From assembly GCA_947489665.1 (NCBI GenBank), contig CANLEH010000001.1:1212501-1276500 (forward strand): a stretch of 64,000 nt of DNA, in the 5' to 3' direction. The DNA comes from an uncultured Roseicyclus sp. GTDB taxonomy: Bacteria > Pseudomonadota > Alphaproteobacteria > Rhodobacterales > Rhodobacteraceae. The position numbers and the translations under genes were made by a program. Below are positions 35,303-43,569 of the stretch, one piece after another. The notes under the pieces are model-generated. The model made no database searches. It saw nothing but the letters and a program-made list of their open reading frames with translations, and was not told the DNA's origin. Position 1 is the stretch's first letter, and each line of letters begins with the position of its first letter.

Positions 35303-35382
35303 GGCGCTTTTTCATGCGCCCGCGTGCATACCCAAGGGTGGCCACCGCACGCGGACGTCTTGGTCCGACCTCCCGCCGGACC
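35303..35382 (-). promoter_or_regulatory. Three stem-loops in the bhcC-bhcD gap
   Basis: The gap holds three stems: GGTCCG/CGGACC (35362-35367 with 35377-35382), CCGCGTGC/GCACGCGG (35320-35327 with 35347-35354), and GGCGC/GCGCC (35303-35307 with 35316-35320). The last two share base 35320. None has a T tract on the minus strand, so they look like mRNA-stability or processing structures that could set bhcD apart from bhcABC. Confidence 0.55.
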
Positions 35383-35397
35383 CCCTAGTCTTGAGGC

Positions 35398-36561
35398 TTA
35401 ATAGGCCTTGCCGCGGGCCGAGACGGGCCAGAGCGTTTCCACCTTGCCGCCGCGTACGCCAACATACCAATCGTGCACGTTGCAGGTCGGGTCGCAATGG
35501 CCAGGCACAAGGCGCAGCTTGTCGTTGACCTTCAAGGCGCCGCCTTCGTCCATGACCACGCCATGCTCGTCCGAGCATTTCACGTATTCGACGTCATCGC
35601 GGCCGTAAATCTTGGGAAGACCGGAGTCCACGGATTGCGCCTTCAGTCCCGCGTCCACGATGGCCTTGTTGGCCTTGGCGTGGGACATCACGGTGGTCAG
35701 GATGAACAGCGCGTTCTCCCACTCGCCCTCATCAATGCGTTTGCCGTCCTTGTCGAGGATGCGCCCGTAATCGGCATCCATGAACGCGTAGGACCCGCAC
35801 TGAAGCTCGTTGAACACGCCTGAATTGCTTTCGAAATAGTAGGATCCGGTGCCGCCACCGCCGACGATATCGCACTCCAACCCTTCGGCCTTAAGGCCGG
35901 CAATGGCGTCTTTCACCATGTCGATGGCGATCTGGGTCTTGCCCATCCGCTCTTCATAGCTGTCGAGGTGCTGCATCGCGCCCTGATAGGCCTGGATGCC
36001 CGCAAATTTAAGCCCTTCGGCCGCGTCGATCATCTTGGCGATCTCCACCACGGCCTCGGTGGTGGTCACGCCGCACCGGCCCGCGCCACAGTCGATCTCA
36101 ACCAGTGCCTCGATCTGGGTGCCGTGACGCACGGCTGCCGCCGACAAATCCGCCACGTTCGCAGGATCATCCACACAGCACAGCACGCGCGCGCCGAACT
36201 TGGGCATGCGGGCAAGACGGTCGATCTTGGCCGGGTCCGTCACCTGGTTGGAGACCATGACATCCTTGATGCCGCCGCGCGCAAAGACCTCGGCCTCTGA
36301 CACCTTCTGGCAACACACACCACAGGCGCCGCCAAGCTGTTCCTGCAGCTTCGCCACATCAACCGACTTGTGCATCTTGCCGTGGACCCGGTGGCGCATG
36401 CCGTGGGATCTGGCGTAGTCGCCCATCTTCTTGATGTTGCGCTCCAGCGCATCGAGGTCCAGCACAAGACAGGGTGTCTGGATGTCTGCTTCGTCCATGC
36501 CGGGCAGGGCGGGGACATCAAAACCAACTTCCAGCTCTTCGAAATTTACTTGCTTGTTCAT
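35398..36561 (-). CDS. bhcC: beta-Hydroxyaspartate aldolase (D-threonine aldolase fold)
   Basis: A 387-residue PLP enzyme of the alanine racemase-like / D-threonine aldolase group. The PLP lysine region is RVHGKMHKSVDVAKLQ (about residues 50-65), and the metal-binding tail is GHCDPTCNVHDWYVGVRGG. BhcC joins glycine and glyoxylate into (2R,3S)-beta-hydroxyaspartate. The ATG at 36561 follows AAGGGAGA and gives the family start MNKQVNFEELEVGFDVPALPG. It lies 13 bases after bhcB on the same transcript. Confidence 0.9.
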   Translation of the reverse strand: MNKQVNFEELEVGFDVPALPGMDEADIQTPCLVLDLDALERNIKKMGDYARSHGMRHRVHGKMHKSVDVAKLQEQLGGACGVCCQKVSEAEVFARGGIKDVMVSNQVTDPAKIDRLARMPKFGARVLCCVDDPANVADLSAAAVRHGTQIEALVEIDCGAGRCGVTTTEAVVEIAKMIDAAEGLKFAGIQAYQGAMQHLDSYEERMGKTQIAIDMVKDAIAGLKAEGLECDIVGGGGTGSYYFESNSGVFNELQCGSYAFMDADYGRILDKDGKRIDEGEWENALFILTTVMSHAKANKAIVDAGLKAQSVDSGLPKIYGRDDVEYVKCSDEHGVVMDEGGALKVNDKLRLVPGHCDPTCNVHDWYVGVRGGKVETLWPVSARGKAY

Positions 36562-36574
36562 TTCCGATCTCCCT

Positions 36575-37537
36575 TCAGAGTGTCCATGGCAGTTTGTCCA
36601 AGTCGACATTTCCGCCCGTAATGATCACGCCCACGCGCTTACCGGCGAAGCGTTCCTTGTTCTTGAGGATGGTCGCCAACGGCACTGCCGAGGACGGCTC
36701 CATCACAATGCGCAGATGTTTCCACGTCAGCTTCATCGCATCGATGATCTCTTCCTCGCTTGCGGTCAGAATGTCGGTGACGTGGTTCGACACGAAATGC
36801 CATGTCCGCTCTTTCAGCGGGACCAACAGGCCGTCGGCGATGGTCTTGGGCGCATCATCTGCAATGATGTAGCCCGCCTTGAAGCTGCGCATCGCGTCAT
36901 CGGCCTGTTCCGGCTCGGCCGCGATGATCTGCACTTCAGGGGCCAGCGTCGAAAGCGTCAGGCAGGTGCCCGACACCATGCCACCGCCGCCAATGGGGGC
37001 CATGGCGATATCGATGCCGTCGGTTTGCTCCATCATCTCACGCGCACAGGTGCCTTGCCCTGCGATCACGCGCGGATCGTTATAGGGATGGACGAAATCG
37101 CCGCCGGTCTTGGCCTGAACCTCGGCAAAGGTCGCCTCGCGCGAAGTGGTTGACGGCTCACATTCCGTGATGTTGCCGCCGTAGCGCCGAACCGTGTCTT
37201 TCTTCGCCTGCGGGGCCGTTGACGGCATCACCACGTTGCATGGAATACCGCGCAGCATGGCTGCGTAGCTGAGGCAGGAGGCATGGTTGCCCGAGGAATG
37301 CGTCGCGACACCTTTCTTGGCCTGCTCCTCATCCAAGCCGAAAACCGCGTTGGTCGCGCCTCGGACCTTGAAGGCACCCGGTTCCTGGAAATTCTCGCAC
37401 TTGAAGAACAGCTCTGCGCCCGTCAGTTCGTTCAGATAGGCCGAGGTGCGGATCGGTGTGCGGCGGATATGCGGCTTGATGCGGTCATGGGCCTCAAGCA
37501 TGTCTTGATAGGTGGGGATATACATTTGTCCGTCCAT
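36575..37537 (-). CDS. bhcB: beta-Hydroxyaspartate dehydratase (threonine dehydratase fold)
   Basis: A 320-residue fold-type II PLP enzyme with Lys57 (EPGAFKVRGA), the SSGNHA phosphate loop and GGGGM. BhcB dehydrates beta-hydroxyaspartate to iminosuccinate. Alone it would be called serine/threonine dehydratase; the operon context makes the specific call. The ATG at 37537 sits next to the bhcA stop (TGATATG); a second ATG six codons in (37519, MYIPTYQDML) is an equally plausible start. Confidence 0.9.
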   Translation of the reverse strand: MDGQMYIPTYQDMLEAHDRIKPHIRRTPIRTSAYLNELTGAELFFKCENFQEPGAFKVRGATNAVFGLDEEQAKKGVATHSSGNHASCLSYAAMLRGIPCNVVMPSTAPQAKKDTVRRYGGNITECEPSTTSREATFAEVQAKTGGDFVHPYNDPRVIAGQGTCAREMMEQTDGIDIAMAPIGGGGMVSGTCLTLSTLAPEVQIIAAEPEQADDAMRSFKAGYIIADDAPKTIADGLLVPLKERTWHFVSNHVTDILTASEEEIIDAMKLTWKHLRIVMEPSSAVPLATILKNKERFAGKRVGVIITGGNVDLDKLPWTL

Positions 37538-37538
37538 A

Positions 37539-38729
37539 TCAGGCTGCCTCTAGTGCGGAAGTTGCGGGATGCGAGCGGTAGAAATCCTGTGCCGCTGCAA
37601 CGCCGGAGCCGAGTTGGATATTGAGCCCGAGATCGGCCATGACCATCTCGGCCGTGGCGATGCCCGACAGCGTCATGACGTCGGTCAGGCTGCCCAAATG
37701 GCCGATGCGGAAGACCTTTCCAGCGACTTCCCCCAAGCCTACGCCGAAAGCGACGCCGTATTGACTGGCCGCATGGGTCACGATGTCGGTGGCATTGAAG
37801 CCTTCGGGCGTGCGAATTGCGCTGACGGTGTCAGAGTAGACGTCAGGCGAGGCCGCGCAAAGCTCAAGCCCCCACGCACCAACGGCCAGACGCACGCCCT
37901 CGGCAATGCGGTGGTGGCGGGCAAAGACGTTTTCCAGCCCCTCATCCAGCAGCATGTCCGTGGCCAGTTTCAGGCCATTCATCAAACCCACCGGTGGCGT
38001 GTAGGGAAAGGCGTTCGCCGCGTAGCCAGCGTCCATATCCTTGATGTCAAAGAAGGTGCGCGGCAGCTTGGCGGTGTTCGTGGCCTCAATCGCCTTGTCG
38101 GAGAAACCCAGGATCGCAAGCCCTGCGGGCAGCATGAACCCCTTTTGCGAGCCCGTGACGGCGACGTCCACGCCCCAGTCGTCAAACCGAAAGTCCATCG
38201 ACCCGATGGAACTGACGCCATCCACGAACAACAGTGCGGGGTGGCCCGCAGCATCGAGTGCGCGGCGGACGGCGGCGATGTCGGATTTCACGCCCGTGGC
38301 CGTCTCGTTGTGCGTCGCCAGAACCACCTTGATCTCGTGGGCTGTGTCCGCCGTCAGAATCTCTTCGTACCGGTCGGCAGGCAGACCCTCGCCCCAGGGC
38401 GTTTCGACAATCTCGACATCCAGGTTGTGGCGCTGGCACATGTCGATCCAGCGATGCGAGAACATCCCGTTGCGCGCCGCCAGTATCTTGTCGCCGGGCG
38501 AAAGTGTGTTGGTCAGCGCCGTTTCCCAGCCACCGGTGCCGGTCGAGGGATAGATGTAGATGTGCGCGCTGTCGGATTTGAGGATCTTGCGCACATTCTC
38601 AAGGCACGGGTTCAGGATACCGCCAAAAAGCGGCGAGCGATGGTCAATCGTCGCCATGTCACACGCTTTGCGAATTTCTTCGGGCATGTTGGTCGGACCG
38701 GGGATGAAAACCGGATTCTGAAAGCTCAT
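37539..38729 (-). CDS. bhcA: Aspartate-glyoxylate aminotransferase (class V)
   Basis: A 396-residue class V PLP transaminase. PLP Lys196 is in VTGSQKGFMLPAGLA, and FIPGPTNMPEEIRKA opens the protein as in serine-glyoxylate aminotransferases. BhcA moves the amino group of aspartate to glyoxylate, giving oxaloacetate and the glycine needed by BhcC, and so closes the cycle. An alternative in this purine context is ureidoglycine-glyoxylate aminotransferase (PucG). The complete bhc order, and close resemblance to the Paracoccus enzyme as I recall it, favour BhcA. AAGGAG precedes the ATG. Confidence 0.88.
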   Translation of the reverse strand: MSFQNPVFIPGPTNMPEEIRKACDMATIDHRSPLFGGILNPCLENVRKILKSDSAHIYIYPSTGTGGWETALTNTLSPGDKILAARNGMFSHRWIDMCQRHNLDVEIVETPWGEGLPADRYEEILTADTAHEIKVVLATHNETATGVKSDIAAVRRALDAAGHPALLFVDGVSSIGSMDFRFDDWGVDVAVTGSQKGFMLPAGLAILGFSDKAIEATNTAKLPRTFFDIKDMDAGYAANAFPYTPPVGLMNGLKLATDMLLDEGLENVFARHHRIAEGVRLAVGAWGLELCAASPDVYSDTVSAIRTPEGFNATDIVTHAASQYGVAFGVGLGEVAGKVFRIGHLGSLTDVMTLSGIATAEMVMADLGLNIQLGSGVAAAQDFYRSHPATSALEAA

Positions 38730-38857
38730 TGCCGTCTCCTTGTCTCAGGTTACCGTCACCATATTCCGACGCGAGACAGAGTGATATATTTGCAAAAAGG
38801 GAGGGCTGCGGCGGCTAGCGGTCAAAAAGCGCTTATAAATTAGGCTGTTATATTTTT

Positions 38858-38932
38858 CGCACCGTGAAATCAGATTCCACAAATCCTGAGCGCGAATCCC
38901 TTCGTATGGAATTCAACCGCCAACACGGTGCG
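38858..38932. promoter_or_regulatory. Inverted CGCACCGTG pair upstream of bhcA
   Basis: CGCACCGTG (38858-38866) and its exact inverse CACGGTGCG (38924-38932) lie 57 bases apart in the 220-base gap between allE and bhcA. Their spacing suits looping or two dimer half-sites of a regulator of the bhc operon. No IclR-type bhcR gene is adjacent to supply that regulator. The link is speculative. Confidence 0.35.
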
Positions 38933-38949
38933 TTTCAATCTCGCGGAAT

Positions 38950-39786
38950 TCAAAATCCGGACGCTGCAGGCCGCAGCGTCATGTGGCGGTTTACGTCCTT
39001 GTAAAGCAGATAGCGGAACTGCCCCGGCCCGCCGGCATAACAGGCCTGCGGGCAGAAGGCGCGCAGCCACATGTAATCACCGGCCTCAACCTCAACCCAA
39101 TCCTGGTTCAACCGATAGACGGCCTTTCCTTCCAGCACATAAAGCCCGTGTTCCATCACATGTGTTTCGGCAAAGGGGATAACGGCACCCGGCTCGAACG
39201 TCACAATGGTCACATGCATGTCGTGGCGCAGATCTTTGGGGTCCACGAACCGCGTGGTTGCCCATTTGCCATCCGTTTCTGGCATGGGGGTCGGTGCCAC
39301 GTCCTCCTCATGCAGGATGATCGGGTCAGGAAGCGGCAGGCCGTCGACCGGCTCATAAGCCTTGCGGATCCAGTGAAACCGCACCGGTGTGTTGCTGTTA
39401 TTGGCAAAGGACCAGTTGGTTGCAGGTGGCAGGTAGACGTAGTGACCGGGTCGCAAATCCGTCGCCGCGCCGTCGATGGTGATCGTGCCCGTGCCGTCGA
39501 CCACGAACAACGTACCTTCGGCGGACGCATCCGTTTCCGGGCGGTCCGAGCCGCCACCGGGCGAGACTTCCATGATGTATTGCGAAAACGTTTCGGCAAA
39601 CCCGCTCAGAGGTCGGGACAGGACCCATAGCCGCGTCTCTGACCAAAAGGGCAGAAAGCTGGTCACGATATCCCGCATCGTTCCGCGCGGGATCACGGCA
39701 TAGGCATCTGTGAAAACCGCCCGGTCGGTCAGCAACTGCTCTTGCGGCGGGTGCCCGCCCGTCGGGGCGAAATAGCGTGCGGTCAT
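38950..39786 (-). CDS. allE: (S)-Ureidoglycine aminohydrolase
   Basis: A 278-residue bicupin protein of the AllE/UGHY family. Recognisable segments are TARYFAPTGGHPPQEQLLTDRAVFTDAYAVIPRGTMRDIVTSFLPFWS at the start, VVDGTGTITIDG in the first cupin, and TFEPGAVIPFAETHVMEHGLYVLEGKAVYRLN in the second, which carries the metal ligands. It releases ammonia from ureidoglycine to give ureidoglycolate for AllA. It lies directly upstream of bhcA on the same strand, physically linking purine breakdown to the glyoxylate cycle. Confidence 0.93.
   Translation of the reverse strand: MTARYFAPTGGHPPQEQLLTDRAVFTDAYAVIPRGTMRDIVTSFLPFWSETRLWVLSRPLSGFAETFSQYIMEVSPGGGSDRPETDASAEGTLFVVDGTGTITIDGAATDLRPGHYVYLPPATNWSFANNSNTPVRFHWIRKAYEPVDGLPLPDPIILHEEDVAPTPMPETDGKWATTRFVDPKDLRHDMHVTIVTFEPGAVIPFAETHVMEHGLYVLEGKAVYRLNQDWVEVEAGDYMWLRAFCPQACYAGGPGQFRYLLYKDVNRHMTLRPAASGF
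38951..38980 (-). terminator. Possible terminator overlapping the allE 3' end
   Basis: On the minus strand the last allE codons form an 8-bp stem GACGCTGC/GCAGCGTC (38980-38973 with 38967-38960) with a GGCCT loop, followed by CGGATTTTGA. The T tract is only four bases, so termination would be partial, letting allE transcription read into bhcA. Confidence 0.4.
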
Positions 39787-39972
39787 GACGGCTCCGAGGA
39801 ATGGATTTGCCGCGATACTAAATCAAACGCCCCGCGCTGGACCATGGCGGATTGGCGACAAGGACCTTTTGGATTTTGAAAACAATGGGCTGGATTGGGA
39901 TATGCCGAACGACAATGCACACGAACGGTCCGGCGCGTACCATCAAGGAACCAAGGATTTGCGAAGGAGAAG

Positions 39973-40047
39973 TGGCAGCCCGTAGGGGAATCGAACCCCT
40001 CTTTCCAGGTTGAAAACCTGGCGTCCTAACCGATAGACGAACGGGCC
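39973..40047 (-). tRNA. tRNA-Glu (TTC anticodon)
   Basis: On the minus strand the sequence folds as a complete tRNA: acceptor GGCCCGT with ACGGGCT, D-arm TCGGTTAGGA, anticodon stem CCAGG/CCTGG around loop TTTTCAA with anticodon TTC, T-arm with GGTTCGATTCC, and an encoded CCA end. It reads GAA codons (and GAG by wobble). It stands alone between allE and recJ. Confidence 0.95.
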
Positions 40048-40125
40048 ACGCTTGGCAGTGAGGTGGCTTCTAGAAAAAGCCAAGCGCAGGTTCAAGCGGA
40101 TTCTTTGCGCGATTGGCGCGAAAAT

Positions 40126-41865
40126 TCATTCCGCCCAGGCGGCATCTTCCAGCCGCAGCTGCACACTCGTGCGACCTTGCCAATGGTTCAGTTCAACCCG
40201 GCCCGCGACATGCGCGGGTCGGCCATTATGGGCCTGCAATTCATCGAGGCCCGAGGTCACGGCATCAAAGCAAATTGCGTCGATTGTCTTTGGGCCGCCA
40301 TCGCCAAGCGTCAGTTTCAAATGGGTCTCGCCCACGGGGCGCGCGTGCCGGATACGAAGGGCAGGCAGGGCAAAGCGTGGCGCGGGTGCACCTGCCCCAA
40401 AGGGGCCAGCCGTCTCGATCTGTTCAATCAGCTCGGGCGTTGCGGCCGACGGCATCAGCGTCGCATCCAGGCGCAGGTCTGCCGGGCCGCCTTGTCCGGC
40501 CCCCTGTTTCGCCAAAAGCTCAGAAAGCCGCGCCATCGCAGGCTCCAGCTGCGCGCGCGACAGCGACAGGCCCGCCGCCATCTTGTGACCGCCGCCCTTT
40601 TCGATCAGGCCTTCCGCCGCAAGCCTCTGGATCGACGCACCCAGATCGACCCCGGCCACCGACCGGCCCGAGCCTTTGCCCGCATCCCCATCAAAGCCAA
40701 TCACGACCGAGGGGCGGCGCGTCCGATCCTTCAGGCGCGAGGCGACGATGCCCACCACACCGGGGTGCCAGCCATCCTCCGCCGCCCAGATCAGCGGTGC
40801 ATCCAGGCCGCGACCCTCGGCCTGGGCAAGGGCGGCCTCGCGCACCCGCATCTCAATCTCACGGCGATCGGTGTTGAGCGTGTCGAGCCGCGCGGCGATT
40901 TCCTCTGCCTCGCCCATATTGTCCGTCGACAACAGACGCGCGCCCAGATCAGCCGCGCCGATCCGCCCGCCCGCATTCACGCGGGGCCCAAGCACAAAGC
41001 CAAGGTGATAGGACGTCGGCGAACGGTCGAGCCGCCCAACATCCGAAAGGGCAACGAGCCCCGGCCGGGCGCGACGGGCCATGACCTTCAGGCCCTGACG
41101 CACCAGCGCACGGTTCACGCCAATCAGGGGGGCCACGTCCGCAACGGTTGCCAGCGCCACAAGGTCAAGCATCGCCATCAGGTCTGGGCCTTTGACGCCG
41201 TCCGCGCGCAGACGGCGATTGGCCTCCACCAGCACCATGAACACGACGCCCGCGGCACAAAGGTGGCCCAGATCGCCGCTTTCGTCCTGCCGGTTCGGGT
41301 TCACGACTGCGACGCATTCGGGCAGCTCTGCACCGGCCAGGTGATGGTCCAGCACGATCACATCCGCGTCTTTCGCAGCCGCAATCGGCCCGTGGGAGAG
41401 TGTTCCGCAATCCACACAGATGATCAGATCATGGTCGCGGGCCAGCGCCGCCATCGCCTCATCATTCGGACCGTAGCCCTCATCGATACGGTCCGGCACA
41501 TAAAGCGTGGCGCTGCGGTTCAGACCGCGCAACCACCAGATCAACAGCGCGGCGGAGGATCCGCCATCCACATCGTAATCCGCGAAAATTGCAATGCGCT
41601 CACCCGCGCGCGCCGCAGCCACGATCCGTTCGGCAGCGGGTTCCATATCGCGCAGGACCATCGGATCGGGCAGCAGATCGCGCAAGGCAGGCGCAAGGAA
41701 GCCGGGCGCCTCCTGTGGGCTGACACCACGCTGCGCAAGGATGGCCGCAACTGCAGGTGGAAGATCGGCCCGCTGCACCAGCGCCTCAGCATGGCGGGCA
41801 AGATCATCAGACGGGCCAACCCAGCGCCGACCGGTCAGCGAGGTTTCGACGCCGAGGTAACTCAT
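40126..41865 (-). CDS. recJ: Single-stranded-DNA-specific exonuclease RecJ
   Basis: A 579-residue DHH-family nuclease. Motif I is DYDVD (96-100), and motif III is DHH (173-175) in VLDHHLAG; the DHHA1 domain includes GGGHKMAAGLSL. It degrades single-stranded DNA 5' to 3' in recombination and repair. The ATG at 41865 overlaps the stop of the isochorismatase-like gene (ATGA) and gives the family start. The order hom, glpX, recJ is seen in many alphaproteobacteria, here interrupted by two insertions. Confidence 0.95.
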   Translation of the reverse strand: MSYLGVETSLTGRRWVGPSDDLARHAEALVQRADLPPAVAAILAQRGVSPQEAPGFLAPALRDLLPDPMVLRDMEPAAERIVAAARAGERIAIFADYDVDGGSSAALLIWWLRGLNRSATLYVPDRIDEGYGPNDEAMAALARDHDLIICVDCGTLSHGPIAAAKDADVIVLDHHLAGAELPECVAVVNPNRQDESGDLGHLCAAGVVFMVLVEANRRLRADGVKGPDLMAMLDLVALATVADVAPLIGVNRALVRQGLKVMARRARPGLVALSDVGRLDRSPTSYHLGFVLGPRVNAGGRIGAADLGARLLSTDNMGEAEEIAARLDTLNTDRREIEMRVREAALAQAEGRGLDAPLIWAAEDGWHPGVVGIVASRLKDRTRRPSVVIGFDGDAGKGSGRSVAGVDLGASIQRLAAEGLIEKGGGHKMAAGLSLSRAQLEPAMARLSELLAKQGAGQGGPADLRLDATLMPSAATPELIEQIETAGPFGAGAPAPRFALPALRIRHARPVGETHLKLTLGDGGPKTIDAICFDAVTSGLDELQAHNGRPAHVAGRVELNHWQGRTSVQLRLEDAAWAE

Positions 41866-42419
41866 GGCCCCTCGGCCAGGATCGCGTCGGTGGTCATCGC
41901 AGTGCAAAACTCGCCGTGTAGATGGCTGATTGCCGTGTTGTGGATGGTTTGCGGGTCCAATTCGGCCAGCTCAGGCGCCCATGTGGTCGACGCATTGGAC
42001 GCAAACGCCGCGCAAGCATCATGGGCAAGTCGGACGTTGAAGCCCAGATTGGCCGCCATCCGCGTGGTGGTTGAGACGCAGTGGGGTGTCGTCAGGCCGC
42101 AAATCACCAGATCACCGACGCTCGAATGGGTCAGATGGTCTTCCAGTTCCGTGCCGATAAAGGCGGAATTGACGTGCTTCTCAAAGATCGGTTCCGCGTC
42201 CAAGGGCGTGACCTCGGATTTGAAGATCGTGCCTTCCGAGACCAGCGGGCTGGCGAACTCGGTGCTGATATGGCGGATGTGGCAGACAGGGGCTGCCCAT
42301 TTGCGCCACTCGGCCAGCAGACGTCCCGCATTGGCTTCGGCCTGCGGATTATTCCGTGCGCCCCAGCTGGGGTCGTTGAACCCCATTTGGATGTCGATCA
42401 GGATGAGAGCAGAGGCCAT
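41862..42419 (-). CDS. Cysteine hydrolase of the isochorismatase family
   Basis: A 185-residue hydrolase with the catalytic triad visible as Asp in LILIDIQMGF, Lys in the central region, and the nucleophile Cys in VICGLTTPHCVSTTTRMA. Relatives are nicotinamidases, ureidoacrylate hydrolases and other amide hydrolases; the substrate is unknown. The ATG at 42419 is chosen; a TTG at 42434 directly after the glpX stop is an alternative. It is coupled to recJ by a four-base overlap. Confidence 0.85.
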   Translation of the reverse strand: MASALILIDIQMGFNDPSWGARNNPQAEANAGRLLAEWRKWAAPVCHIRHISTEFASPLVSEGTIFKSEVTPLDAEPIFEKHVNSAFIGTELEDHLTHSSVGDLVICGLTTPHCVSTTTRMAANLGFNVRLAHDACAAFASNASTTWAPELAELDPQTIHNTAISHLHGEFCTAMTTDAILAEGP

Positions 42420-42430
42420 GGCGTCTGTCG

Positions 42431-43393
42431 TCAATGCCGCGGATTGCGGTAGCTCATCCGCCGGACGGAGCCGGTTTTTGAGCGCATAAGGATCGTCTCG
42501 GTCGTCAGGTGGGTGGGCTCGCGCACGATGCCCGGCAGGATTGAGCCGTCGGTCACGCCGGTGGCGGCAAAAATCACGTCTGCCGTGACCATGTCATCGC
42601 GGCTGTAGATGCGGTCGAGGTCGGTGATGCCAGCTTTTGCAGCGCGCCCCTTCTCATCATCATTGCGGAAGGTCAGGCGGCCCCACATCTGCCCGCCCAT
42701 GCATTTGAGCGCGGCGGCGGCCAGCACGCCCTCGGGCGCGCCGCCAAGACCCATATACATGTCGATGCCGGTCTTGTCGGCTTCGGCGCAGTGGATGATC
42801 CCCGCTACGTCGCCGTCGGTGATGAGCCGGATTGCCGCGCCGGTGTCGCGCAGTTCCTGGATCATCGCCTCGTGGCGCGGGCGGTCGAGGACGCAGACGG
42901 TGATGTCTTTCGTTGTGCATTGCTTGGCGGCGGCCAGCAGGCGGACGCGTTCGCCGGGGGTTTGGTCGAGGCTGACGATGTTCTCGGGAAATCCGGGGCC
43001 AATCGCCAGCTTTTCCATGTAGACATCAGGCGCGTGCAGCATCGATCCGCGTGGGCCCATGGCAATTACGGTCAGAGCGTTGGGCATGTCTTTGGCCGTC
43101 AGCGTGGTGCCTTCCAGCGGATCGAGGGCGATGTCGACCTCGGGGCCGGTGCCGGAGCCGACTTCCTCACCGATATAGAGCATCGGCGCTTCATCGCGTT
43201 CGCCTTCGCCGATCACCACGACGCCTTTGATGTCGAGCTTGTTGAGCTGTTCGCGCATGGCGTTGACGGCGGCCTGGTCGGCGGCTTTCTCATCGCCGCG
43301 GCCGATCCACTCGGCGCTGGCAATCGCGGCGTGTTCGGAGACGCGGGCAAGACCCAGCGAAAGCGTGCGGTCGTTGAAGTCTTTTTTGGCCAT
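42431..43393 (-). CDS. glpX: Class II fructose-1,6-bisphosphatase
   Basis: A 320-residue GlpX-type phosphatase. Conserved segments are GRGDEKAADQAAVNAMR, the metal site GEGERDEAPMLYIGEEVG, and DPLEGTTLTAKDMPNALTVIA. It hydrolyses fructose-1,6-bisphosphate in gluconeogenesis and possibly sedoheptulose-1,7-bisphosphate. It belongs to the hom-glpX-recJ neighbourhood. Two palindromes lie upstream of its start. Confidence 0.95.
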   Translation of the reverse strand: MAKKDFNDRTLSLGLARVSEHAAIASAEWIGRGDEKAADQAAVNAMREQLNKLDIKGVVVIGEGERDEAPMLYIGEEVGSGTGPEVDIALDPLEGTTLTAKDMPNALTVIAMGPRGSMLHAPDVYMEKLAIGPGFPENIVSLDQTPGERVRLLAAAKQCTTKDITVCVLDRPRHEAMIQELRDTGAAIRLITDGDVAGIIHCAEADKTGIDMYMGLGGAPEGVLAAAALKCMGGQMWGRLTFRNDDEKGRAAKAGITDLDRIYSRDDMVTADVIFAATGVTDGSILPGIVREPTHLTTETILMRSKTGSVRRMSYRNPRH

Positions 43394-43499
43394 GGAAGTC
43401 CCTGCGCGATGAGTGCCTGAATTGCCAGTGCCTTAACTTGGCAGGGCGGGGGCGACAAGGCTGGGGGCGCTAACGGGGATAGGGCGGTATCACGTTGAT

Positions 43500-43558
43500 C
43501 ATTCATGGATGAATGGAAACCCGTCGGTTAACGGCCGCTGCTATTCACACATGAATAG
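43500..43558. promoter_or_regulatory. Two ATTCA/TGAAT palindromes between phoD-like gene and glpX
   Basis: CATTCAT-GG-ATGAATG (43500-43515) and CTATTCA-CACA-TGAATAG (43541-43558) lie 25 bases apart, downstream of the PhoD-like stop and upstream of glpX. The second could be a weak terminator for the phosphatase gene but has no T tract. The pair could also be operator sites for glpX. Confidence 0.4.
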
Positions 43559-43569
43559 GGTGCGCCCCC

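Noticed and set aside
37539-38729. Ureidoglycine-glyoxylate aminotransferase (PucG) as the primary name for the class V transaminase.
   Set aside because: Possible given allE and allA nearby, but the intact bhcBCD order next to it makes BhcA the better call.
39785-39985. A 66-codon plus-strand frame between allE and tRNA-Glu.
   Set aside because: It runs into the tRNA gene, has no ribosome-binding site and no recognisable sequence.
39973-40047. The tRNA-Glu gene as an integration site for the catabolic block ending at allE.
   Set aside because: No integrase and no second copy of the tRNA 3' end was seen in the window.
40063-42489. A plus-strand open frame of about 800 codons opposite recJ.
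   Set aside because: Arg/Gln-rich, no family features, and fully antisense to recJ and the isochorismatase-like gene.
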